Shown here one piece after another: positions 1 through 6,423 of a stretch of DNA of 9,179 nucleotides. Made by a program: the position numbers and the translations under genes. Each line of letters starts with the position of its first letter. The stretch's first letter is position 1. Origin of the DNA: Rhodospirillales bacterium (GTDB lineage: Bacteria; Pseudomonadota; Alphaproteobacteria; UBA8366; JADFVY01); NCBI GenBank assembly GCA_024644185.1, contig JAHELM010000059.1, positions 1 through 9,179 of the forward strand, read 5' to 3'. The notes below the pieces were generated by a model. The model saw only the letters and a list, made by a program, of their open reading frames with translations, was not told where the DNA came from and did no database searches.

Positions 1-4
1 TGGA

Positions 5-1654
<1,650 letters not shown>

Positions 1655-1661
1655 TGATTTG

Positions 1662-1667
1662 CCTCTT
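1662..1667 (-). promoter_or_regulatory. groEL ribosome binding site
   Basis: AAGAGG on the minus strand lies 7 nt before the groEL ATG. It is weaker than the perfect AGGAGG of groES. Confidence 0.7.
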
Positions 1668-1677
1668 CAATCTGTCG

Positions 1678-1725
1678 CCCGGCGCTGCCGCCGGGCCGGT
1701 GATCCCTGGTACCGCCCGCGGGCGG
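1678..1725 (-). other. Two GC-rich hairpins between groES and groEL
   Basis: The 104 bp spacer holds two inverted repeats. CCCGGC (1678-1683) and GCCGGG (1690-1695) form a 6 bp stem with a 6 nt loop. A 14 bp perfect palindrome lies at 1712-1725 and could fold as a 5 bp stem with a CGCG loop. Neither is followed by a T run on the minus strand, so they are not intrinsic terminators. They could be stability or processing elements that set the groES to groEL message ratio, but that is inference. Confidence 0.4.
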
Positions 1726-1758
1726 CAAGGAGAACGGTGGAGAAGTGCGCCGAGGCGC

Positions 1759-2055
1759 TTACTTCTTGCCCTCGATGATTCCCATGATGTCGGATTCCTT
1801 CATGATCAGCAGCTCTTCGCCGTCGATCTTGACCTCGGTGCCCGACCACTTGCCGAACAGGATCCGGTCGCCCTTCTTGACATCCAGCGGGGTGACCTTG
1901 CCATCCTCGCTGCGCGTCCCGCTGCCGACGGCGATGACTTCGCCCTGCATCGGCTTTTCCTTGGCGGTGTCGGGAATGATGATGCCGCCGGCGGTCTTCG
2001 CTTCCTCTTCGAGGCGGCGGACGAGCACCCGGTCGTGCAAAGGCCTGAATTTCAT
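1759..2055 (-). CDS. groES: 10 kDa co-chaperonin GroES
   Basis: GroES caps the GroEL ring during the ATP-driven folding cycle in the cytosol. The product is 98 aa, the usual length. It begins MKFRPLHDRVLV, carries the mobile-loop region with the hydrophobic GGIII segment at residues 23-27 followed by PDTAKEKP, and then GEVIAVGSG at 38-46. The start at 2055 is chosen because the family starts at this Met and because a perfect AGGAGG (2062-2067) lies 6 nt upstream. The reading frame stays open further upstream to 2265, but that extension would run across the CIRCE operator and promoter. The gene is first in the groESL operon. Confidence 0.99.
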   Translation of the reverse strand: MKFRPLHDRVLVRRLEEEAKTAGGIIIPDTAKEKPMQGEVIAVGSGTRSEDGKVTPLDVKKGDRILFGKWSGTEVKIDGEELLIMKESDIMGIIEGKK

Positions 2056-2061
2056 TCTATT

Positions 2062-2067
2062 CCTCCT
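2062..2067 (-). promoter_or_regulatory. groES ribosome binding site (AGGAGG)
   Basis: A perfect AGGAGG on the minus strand lies 6 nt before the ATG at 2055. It fixes the groES start and predicts strong translation. Confidence 0.9.
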
Positions 2068-2123
2068 GCGATCCCTGATATGAATTTCCGTCCCTGCCGG
2101 GCTATAGTGGCTTGGCGCCGCTG

Positions 2124-2150
2124 TTAGCACTCTCCGACAGTGAGTGCCAG
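2124..2150 (-). promoter_or_regulatory. CIRCE operator (HrcA binding site)
   Basis: On the plus strand the left arm is TTAGCACTC (2124-2132), a 9 nt spacer follows, and the right arm is GAGTGCCAG (2142-2150). The CIRCE consensus is TTAGCACTC-N9-GAGTGCTAA, so one arm is perfect and the other has two mismatches. In the direction of groES it reads CTGGCACTC-N9-GAGTGCTAA. The element lies 68 bp upstream of the groES start codon and covers the predicted transcription start. HrcA bound here would block initiation and could also act in the mRNA leader. The hrcA gene is not in the window. Confidence 0.95.
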
Positions 2151-2151
2151 C

Positions 2152-2181
2152 GATGTAAGAGGTGACCGCGCCACTGTCAAG
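2152..2181 (-). promoter_or_regulatory. groESL promoter, sigma-70 type with a possible RpoH reading
   Basis: On the minus strand a perfect TTGACA (2175-2180) is separated by 17 nt from TACATC (2152-2157), a weak -10. The same stretch reads CTTG, 18 nt, then CTTACAT. This resembles the alphaproteobacterial heat-shock sigma-32 pattern as I recall it (CTTG-N17/18-CYTATNT) with one mismatch. The start would fall inside the CIRCE element. Combined HrcA and RpoH control of groESL is known in Alphaproteobacteria; here it is inferred from sequence only. Confidence 0.75.
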
Positions 2182-2231
2182 CAGGCGGTGGCCGTCAGAG
2201 CGAAAAATCGTGACACGGCGCGGCGGTCGAT

Positions 2232-2292
2232 TGGCAGCACTCGACGCATTCTGCTGCCATCTCATTGGAATTAAATATTTTTTTATATTCGA
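2232..2292. other. Inverted repeat and AT-rich tract between groES and usg
   Basis: Between the groES promoter and usg, TGGCAGCA (2232-2239) and TGCTGCCA (2252-2259) form an 8 bp inverted repeat with a 12 nt spacer. An AT-rich run from about 2264 to 2290 follows, the most AT-rich segment of the window, with TATATT at 2284-2289. This tract is the likely promoter zone for usg. I could not place a -35 box at proper spacing: TTGGAA at 2265 is only 13 nt from TATATT. The inverted repeat could be an operator. Confidence 0.35.
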
Positions 2293-2362
2293 GCGGTAAT
2301 CTCGGAGAGACTGGAACGAAATTCCGGGCGAAGCGATGCCCCTGAATGGGAGTCCGTCACCG

Positions 2363-2626
2363 ATGACCGATCTCGAACGGCAGTTGCACGATTACCGGCT
2401 GACCACGGCGGAGATTCTCTATCGCCTTCCCGATCATCCGGGGCTGCTCCAGAGTTTTGTCTGGCAGACCCTGGACATCGCGCCGCGCTATCCGGTGCTG
2501 AGGAAATTTCTCGACCACTGGCGGGTTCATATCGACGCGCCCCTGCATTCGGTGCGAATCGCCCAGCGCGGCGTGGTGGCGGCGGCTGAATTCCGCCTCG
2601 CCAATTGCGAGCTGCGGCTGCACTGA
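2363..2626 (+). CDS. usg: Usg-family protein of unknown function
   Basis: This is an 87 aa soluble protein recognised as the Usg family (Pfam Usg-like), named from small proteins near tryptophan genes in Alphaproteobacteria. No biochemical function is known to me. Recognised family features are the N-terminal YRLTTAEILYRLPDHP block, the FVWQ-containing centre, the RKFLDHWR helix and a PLHSVRIA segment, ending in LRLH. The start at 2363 (MTDLERQ) is preferred because family members begin close to this point and GGGAG lies 10 nt upstream. An in-frame ATG at 2336 would add nine unconserved residues and has a poorer ribosome site. No trp gene is adjacent. The next gene, ctaA, starts 120 bp downstream with no strong terminator between, so cotranscription is possible. 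Confidence 0.85.
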   Translation: MTDLERQLHDYRLTTAEILYRLPDHPGLLQSFVWQTLDIAPRYPVLRKFLDHWRVHIDAPLHSVRIAQRGVVAAAEFRLANCELRLH

Positions 2627-2710
2627 CGCGGATGTGCAGGAAGGCGGTCGCGGCAATCCGCCGCGCCGGTTGGGCCGCCCACGGCGCTGGCTTGCGGCGG
2701 GGTGGCTGGC

Positions 2711-2716
2711 TATAGT
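2711..2716 (+). promoter_or_regulatory. Possible -10 element (TATAGT) before ctaA
   Basis: TATAGT lies 31 nt before the ctaA start codon. The nearest -35-like TTGCGG at 2692 is only 13 nt away, so spacing is poor. It is a candidate only; ctaA could instead be read from the usg promoter. Confidence 0.25.
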
Positions 2717-2734
2717 CGCGGCGAGACCGTCTCC

Positions 2735-2740
2735 GAGGGA
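2735..2740 (+). promoter_or_regulatory. ctaA ribosome binding site (GAGGGA)
   Basis: GAGGGA lies 6 nt before the ATG at 2747. This decides the start over an in-frame GTG at 2702. Confidence 0.75.
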
Positions 2741-2746
2741 TCGCCG

Positions 2747-3805
2747 ATGACGAATGCCGCTTCGATTTCCGCCGCCCGCCGTGCCGACCGCCGTGCCGTC
2801 GCCTGGTGGCTTCTGGCCTGTTGCGCCATGATTGCCGCCATGGTGGTGATCGGCGGCATCACCCGGCTGACCGAGTCCGGCCTGTCGATTGTCGAATGGC
2901 TGCCCTTCGCCGGCGTCCTGCCGCCGTTGACCCAGGCGGAATGGCAGCACGCCTTCGACCTCTATCGCGACACCTCGGAATTCCGCATCCAGAATCCGAC
3001 CATGGACCTGGCCGGGTTCCAGACGATTTACTGGTGGGAATACATCCACCGCCTGTGGGGCCGGGCGATCGGCGTGGTGTTCGGCCTGCCGCTGCTATGG
3101 TTGGTGATCCGGCGGCGGATCGAGCGGCCGCTGGTGCCGCATCTGGTCGCCCTGTTCCTGCTGGGCGGCATGCAGGGAGCCATCGGATACTGGATGGTGG
3201 CGTCCGGATTCGTCGACCGCGACGATGTCAGCCAGTACCGCCTGACCATCCATCTGGGCGTCGCCATCGCGCTGCTGGGCTACATGCTGTGGCTGGCGCT
3301 CGGCCTGCTGTTCCCGGACGATCGCGGCGCCGCGCCCGTGCCGGCAAGGCGGCTGGCGACAGGCGTCGCCGGCGTCGTCTTCCTGACCCTGCTGTCGGGC
3401 GGCCTGGTGGCCGGGATCAATGCCGGATTCACCTTCAACACCTGGCCGCTGATGGATGGCGGATTTGCCCCGCACGACGTGCTTTCCATGTCGCCCTGGT
3501 GGCTCAACGCCTTCGAGAATCTGGGTACGGTACAGTTCGACCATCGCATGCTGGCCTATGCAACGGCGGCCCTGGTGTTGGTGTATTGGCTGCGCCTGCG
3601 TCCGGTCGCGCCGCATTCGCGCGCCCGCCGCGCCGCCGGAATGCTGGCCGGAATGGTCGTGTTGCAGGTGATCCTCGGCATCGCCACGCTGTTGCTGGTG
3701 GTCCCGCTGCCGATCGCGGTCACCCATCAGGGTGGCGCCGTGGTGTTGTTCGCGCTGGCGATCTGGAACGTCTGGGAACTGTCCGGGCCGCGCAAGCCGG
3801 TCTGA
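2747..3805 (+). CDS. ctaA: Heme A synthase, COX15/CtaA family
   Basis: This 352 aa inner-membrane protein oxidises the C8 methyl of heme O to the formyl group of heme A, for aa3-type cytochrome c oxidase. Hydrophobic segments are spread along the chain, consistent with the family's eight membrane helices. The motif GGITRLTESGLSIVEW (residues 36-51) is a family hallmark. The four heme-ligand histidines are recognisable: His101 in YIHRLWGR, His169 in TIHLG, His266 in FDHRMLAY and His327 in VTHQGGAVV. NTWPLMDG (231-238) is also typical. The start at 2747 follows a good GAGGGA; an in-frame GTG at 2702 would add 15 polar residues and is less likely. No other cytochrome oxidase assembly genes (ctaB, ctaG, coxC) are adjacent, so the heme O supply must come from elsewhere in the genome. 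Identity is very secure. Confidence 0.96.
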   Translation: MTNAASISAARRADRRAVAWWLLACCAMIAAMVVIGGITRLTESGLSIVEWLPFAGVLPPLTQAEWQHAFDLYRDTSEFRIQNPTMDLAGFQTIYWWEYIHRLWGRAIGVVFGLPLLWLVIRRRIERPLVPHLVALFLLGGMQGAIGYWMVASGFVDRDDVSQYRLTIHLGVAIALLGYMLWLALGLLFPDDRGAAPVPARRLATGVAGVVFLTLLSGGLVAGINAGFTFNTWPLMDGGFAPHDVLSMSPWWLNAFENLGTVQFDHRMLAYATAALVLVYWLRLRPVAPHSRARRAAGMLAGMVVLQVILGIATLLLVVPLPIAVTHQGGAVVLFALAIWNVWELSGPRKPV

Positions 3806-3853
3806 CGCCAGGCCCGCCCGACGCACCGACATTTGCGACATCCCGCCGCGCCG

Positions 3854-3874
3854 CTTCCGGCGTCGTGCCGGGGG
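3854..3874 (+). terminator. Hairpin after ctaA, weak terminator candidate
   Basis: An 8 bp stem (3854-3861 with 3867-3874, two G-U pairs) encloses a 5 nt loop about 50 bp after the ctaA stop. No T run follows directly, so it would be a poor intrinsic terminator. It may instead protect the 3' end of the message. Confidence 0.3.
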
Positions 3875-3921
3875 TTCGGTCGCGTGCAAACGCAAATGCC
3901 GAAAATCAATGCGCCCGATCT

Positions 3922-3947
3922 TTTTGTGCGCTGCACATGTCACAAAA
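3922..3947. promoter_or_regulatory. Nested inverted repeats with a TGC-N3-GCA core (upstream site)
   Basis: TTTTGTG (3922-3928) and CACAAAA (3941-3947) form a 7 bp inverted repeat. Nested within it is TGTGC-GCT-GCACA (3925-3937), whose core TGC-N3-GCA spans 3927-3935. The 12-mer at 3924-3935 matches the one at 4022-4033 at 10 of 12 positions. I recall TGC-N3-GCA as the core bound by PhaR/AniA-type regulators of polyhydroxybutyrate metabolism. That assignment here is inference. Confidence 0.4.
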
Positions 3948-3994
3948 TCGCCATGCGTCGTGATATTAGCGTTGTTTTATCGCTGCCTTTTCTC

Positions 3995-4023
3995 TTGCTT
4001 TCAGGGATCGGCAAGATCATATT
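3995..4023 (+). promoter_or_regulatory. Predicted promoter of the small RNA
   Basis: TTGCTT (3995-4000) is followed by a 17 nt spacer and CATATT (4018-4023), each matching the sigma-70 consensus at four of six positions. Transcription would begin near 4030. The region is clearly more AT-rich than its surroundings. Confidence 0.5.
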
Positions 4024-4038
4024 GTGCATTGCAATATG
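4018..4038. promoter_or_regulatory. Operator-like inverted repeat on the sRNA start site (PhaR/AniA-like)
   Basis: CATATTG (4018-4024) and CAATATG (4032-4038) are perfect 7 bp arms with a 7 nt spacer, and the core TGC-ATT-GCA sits at 4025-4033. The element overlaps the predicted -10 and start site, a position expected for repression. From memory, mmgR in Sinorhizobium meliloti is repressed by AniA (a PhaR homologue), whose sites contain TGC-N3-GCA. The match in both the motif and the downstream RNA makes this assignment plausible, though unproven. Confidence 0.5.
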
Positions 4039-4151
4039 GAGTCCTCCCTGTTGCATCGTGGCGCGGGCTGAGGCCTGCGCCGCTGCCCTTCCTGGGCGTT
4101 TCCTCCCTTCCAGACTTGGGCCGCGCGGTATTCGTGCGGCCCATCTTTTTT
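4030..4151 (+). ncRNA. Small RNA resembling alpha-r8/suhB/MmgR
   Basis: The segment has a promoter, two hairpins, a single-stranded pyrimidine motif and an intrinsic terminator, but no credible protein. Hairpin 1 has a 9 bp stem (4060-4068 with 4073-4081) and a TGAG loop. A 4 bp hairpin follows (GCCC 4085-4088, GGGC 4094-4097). Then comes TTTCCTCCCT (4099-4108), which equals the conserved unpaired 10-mer I recall for the alphaproteobacterial MmgR (Rfam suhB) family, an Hfq-binding riboregulator that limits polyhydroxybutyrate granules in Sinorhizobium. A second CCTCCC lies at 4043-4048 near the 5' end. Both could pair with Shine-Dalgarno sequences. The terminator follows the 10-mer after about 10 nt, as expected for the family. 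The 5' end is uncertain: about 120 nt from the predicted promoter is longer than the roughly 77 nt I recall for MmgR. An unrelated sRNA with the same architecture is the main alternative. Confidence 0.6.
4118..4151 (+). terminator. Rho-independent terminator of the small RNA
   Basis: GGGCCGC (4118-4124) pairs with GCGGCCC (4136-4142). One G-U and one C-G pair extend it to a 9 bp stem with a 7 nt loop, and TCTTTTTT follows at 4144-4151. This is the only textbook intrinsic terminator in the window. It lies 75 bp before the lipoprotein gene and over 310 bp after ctaA, which fits a separate RNA gene better than ctaA read-through. Confidence 0.9.
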
Positions 4152-4185
4152 GGGATGCGCGCGGGGGCGGGCGTCACCATATCGT

Positions 4186-4213
4186 TGAGGCCAGATCGCT
4201 GAGGCCAGATCGC
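4186..4213 (+). repeat. Perfect 14-bp tandem duplication before the lipoprotein gene
   Basis: TGAGGCCAGATCGC occurs twice head to tail, at 4186-4199 and 4200-4213, with no mismatch and no spacer. It ends one base before the GGGGA ribosome binding site (4215-4219) of the lipoprotein gene, in the leader of the lipid A operon. It may be a recent slippage event or a doubled regulatory site. Confidence 0.9.
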
Positions 4214-4226
4214 CGGGGATTTCCGC

Positions 4227-4610
4227 ATGAACGCCAGAGTATTCGCACGATTGTCGCCGCTGCTGCTTGTCGCCGGGCTCGCCGGATGCAGCTGGGGCGG
4301 CACGCCGTCAGACACGCCGGCGCCGCAATCCTGCGCCGAACTTGCCAGGGCGCGCGCCGAGGCCCGGTATGACGAGGCGCAGGCGGCGCAAGCCGCCCAG
4401 GGCGATGGACCCTTCCAGAATTCGGCGCTGGCCCGCGACATGGCGGCGCTGGACGCCGAGGCGTTGCGGCGCGAGGAATACGAACGCTGCATCCGTCTGC
4501 GCGGAGCCCCGGACGATCAGGGCCCGGCGGAGCAGAGTACTGCGCCGTTGGCCGGGCCGCCGGTGGCATGGTATATCACCGGCGACACCGCGCGGGACTC
4601 GATGCTTTGA
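4227..4610 (+). CDS. Small putative lipoprotein, function unknown
   Basis: I do not recognise a family for this 127 aa protein. Residues 1-20 form a signal peptide (basic Arg4/Arg8, hydrophobic PLLLVAGLA) ending in the lipobox LAGC with Cys21, so it should be lipid-anchored after export. The mature part is alanine- and arginine-rich and likely helical at about 36-92, flanked by Cys36 and Cys88, which could form a disulfide in the periplasm. The tail is Pro/Gly-rich and ends AWYITGDTARDSML. The start is supported by GGGGA (4215-4219) 7 nt upstream. Its stop codon overlaps the TTG start of msbA, so the two are translationally coupled. The context suggests a role in envelope or lipid A biogenesis, but nothing in the sequence proves it. 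I find no convincing promoter just upstream. Confidence 0.8.
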   Translation: MNARVFARLSPLLLVAGLAGCSWGGTPSDTPAPQSCAELARARAEARYDEAQAAQAAQGDGPFQNSALARDMAALDAEALRREEYERCIRLRGAPDDQGPAEQSTAPLAGPPVAWYITGDTARDSML

Positions 4611-6415
4611 CGGATAATCCCAAGAACGCCGTTACCACGGCAGCGACATCGTCCTGGCCGCTGCTGCGGCGCCTGTGGCGCGAGTATATGCGCGGCCATG
4701 TCGGCAAGCTGAGCCTGGCGATCCTGTGCATGGCGGTGGTGGCGCTGACCACCGCGGCGCAGGCATTGCTCGTCAAGCCGGCGCTGGACCGCATCATGGT
4801 GCAGGGCGACGCGAAGCTGGTATGGCTGCTGCCGCTGGCCTTCATGGGGGTGATCCTGGTCAAGGGCGCGGCGTCCTATTTCCAGTCGCTGCTGATGGAA
4901 AAGCTGGCGCTGCGGATCATCGAGGCGATCCAGGGCCGGATGTTCGAGCGGCTGATCGGCGCCGACCTGGCCTATATCGACCGCAACGCCAGCGGCACGC
5001 TGATTTCGCGCTTCATTTCCGACATTTACCAGTTGCGGGAAATGCTGACGACCTCGATCGTCAGCCTTGTTCGCGACAACATGACGACATCGGCCCTGAT
5101 CGGCGTCATGGTCTATACCAATTGGCGGATGGCGCTGATCGCGCTGATCGCCTTTCCGTTCAGCGCATGGTTCATCACCAGTATCGGCCGGCGGATGCGG
5201 CGCGTCTTTCGCACCACCCAGGCCGAGACCGGCGAGATGACACGGATGCTGGACGATGCCTTCAAGGGCATCCGCCAGGTCAAGGCCTATGCGATGGAGG
5301 AACACGAGCGGCAGCGCGCCGGCCGCACGTTCTACGGCCTGTACCGGCTGATGCTGAAGGCGACGCGGGTGCGCGCGCTGTCGGTGCCGGCGCTGGAGAC
5401 GATGGGCGGGGTCGTCTTCGCCGGGGTGCTGGCCTTCGGCGGCTGGCAGGTGCTGCACGGTCAGGCGACGGTCGGATCGTTCATGGCGTTTTTCGCCGCC
5501 GCGCTGATGGCCTATCAGCCGATGCGCCGGGTGCTGAATACGAACATCACGCTGCAGCGCGGGCTGGCCTCGTCGGAACGCGTGTTCGAGATCGTCGATC
5601 TGGAGCATACGATCCGCGAGCGGCCGGATGCCGTTCCGCTGAAGCTGTCGGGCGGCGCCGTTCGCCTCGACGGCGTCGGGTTTTCCTATGGCGACGGCGC
5701 GCCGGCCCTGCGCGACGTGACCATCGAGGCGCCCGCCGGCAAGGTGACGGCGCTGGTCGGCCCGTCCGGCGCCGGCAAGTCGACGGTGCTGAACCTGATC
5801 CCGCGCTTCTACGATGCCACCGCCGGCGCGGTGACGATCGACGGCCAGGACGTGCGCGCGGTGACGCTGGATTCGCTGCGCGGCGCGATCGGCCTGGTAA
5901 CCCAGGACACCGGCCTGTTCAACGATACGATTCGCGCCAACATCGCCTATGGCAAAGTGGGCGCGAGCGACGCCGAAATCGCGGCGGCGGCCAGGGCGGC
6001 GGCGGCCGACGAGTTCATCCGCGCCCTGCCGCAAGGCTACGATACCGAGATCGGCGAGCGCGGCATCACGCTGTCCGGCGGCCAGCGCCAGCGGCTGTCG
6101 ATCGCCCGCGCGCTGCTGAAGAACGCGCCGATCCTGCTGCTGGACGAGGCGACATCGGCGCTGGACACCGAATCCGAACGCCAGGTACAGGACGCGCTCA
6201 AGCGCCTGATGAAGGGCCGCACCAGCATCGTCATCGCCCACCGCCTGTCGACGGTGATGGATGCCGACATCATCTATGTCATCGACCGGGGCCGCGTGGT
6301 CGAGAGCGGCGGCCACGACGAGCTGGTCGCCCGTGACGGCCTTTATGCGAGGCTCAACCGGATGCAGTTCCGCGACGCGCCGCCGGCGGACGCCGAAGCG
6401 CGAACCGAAGCCTGA
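4607..6415 (+). CDS. msbA: Lipid A export ABC transporter, MsbA type (fused permease and ATPase)
   Basis: This 602 aa half-transporter would act as a homodimer in the inner membrane, flipping lipid A-core to the periplasmic leaflet. Residues about 15-310 are the six-helix membrane domain, starting LLRRLWREYMR and including the coupling region around MTRMLDDAFKGIRQVKAYAMEE. The ATPase domain has Walker A GPSGAGKST (385-393), Q-loop Gln433, signature LSGGQ (489-493), Walker B ILLLDE with Asp513 and Glu514, and H-loop His545. The TTG start at 4607 is chosen because it overlaps the previous stop (TTGA), has GGGA 9 nt upstream and gives the normal length. An in-frame ATG at 4568 would overlap the lipoprotein by 43 bp, and the ATG at 4688 would clip the first helix. 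Substrate assignment rests on the waaA-lpxK neighbourhood, since multidrug exporters share this fold. Confidence 0.92.
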   Translation: MTDNPKNAVTTAATSSWPLLRRLWREYMRGHVGKLSLAILCMAVVALTTAAQALLVKPALDRIMVQGDAKLVWLLPLAFMGVILVKGAASYFQSLLMEKLALRIIEAIQGRMFERLIGADLAYIDRNASGTLISRFISDIYQLREMLTTSIVSLVRDNMTTSALIGVMVYTNWRMALIALIAFPFSAWFITSIGRRMRRVFRTTQAETGEMTRMLDDAFKGIRQVKAYAMEEHERQRAGRTFYGLYRLMLKATRVRALSVPALETMGGVVFAGVLAFGGWQVLHGQATVGSFMAFFAAALMAYQPMRRVLNTNITLQRGLASSERVFEIVDLEHTIRERPDAVPLKLSGGAVRLDGVGFSYGDGAPALRDVTIEAPAGKVTALVGPSGAGKSTVLNLIPRFYDATAGAVTIDGQDVRAVTLDSLRGAIGLVTQDTGLFNDTIRANIAYGKVGASDAEIAAAARAAAADEFIRALPQGYDTEIGERGITLSGGQRQRLSIARALLKNAPILLLDEATSALDTESERQVQDALKRLMKGRTSIVIAHRLSTVMDADIIYVIDRGRVVESGGHDELVARDGLYARLNRMQFRDAPPADAEARTEA

Positions 6416-6423
6416 GGCGCCCG

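Noticed and set aside
2056..2265. N-terminal extension of GroES
   Set aside because: It would be encoded by the CIRCE and promoter region and has no counterpart in GroES proteins. AGGAGG marks the start at 2055.
2643..2662. Hairpin GGCGG...CCGCC after usg as a terminator
   Set aside because: The stem is only 5 bp with a long loop and no following T run. It does not support termination between usg and ctaA.
4030..4151. 6S RNA or SRP (4.5S) RNA as the identity of the small RNA
   Set aside because: 6S RNA would need a long closing stem and central bubble over about 180 nt, which I cannot fold here. The SRP RNA signature around GGAAGGAAGCAGCC is absent.
3833..4372. 179-codon open frame across the ctaA-lipoprotein gap (and a 156-codon frame at 3732-4202)
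   Set aside because: Both run through the sRNA and terminator and overlap real genes, and show no family resemblance, signal peptide or ribosome site.
4517..6316. 599-codon minus-strand frame opposite msbA
   Set aside because: It mirrors the msbA coding sequence, with composition dominated by Arg, Gln, His and Ala and no domain I recognise. It is an antisense shadow.
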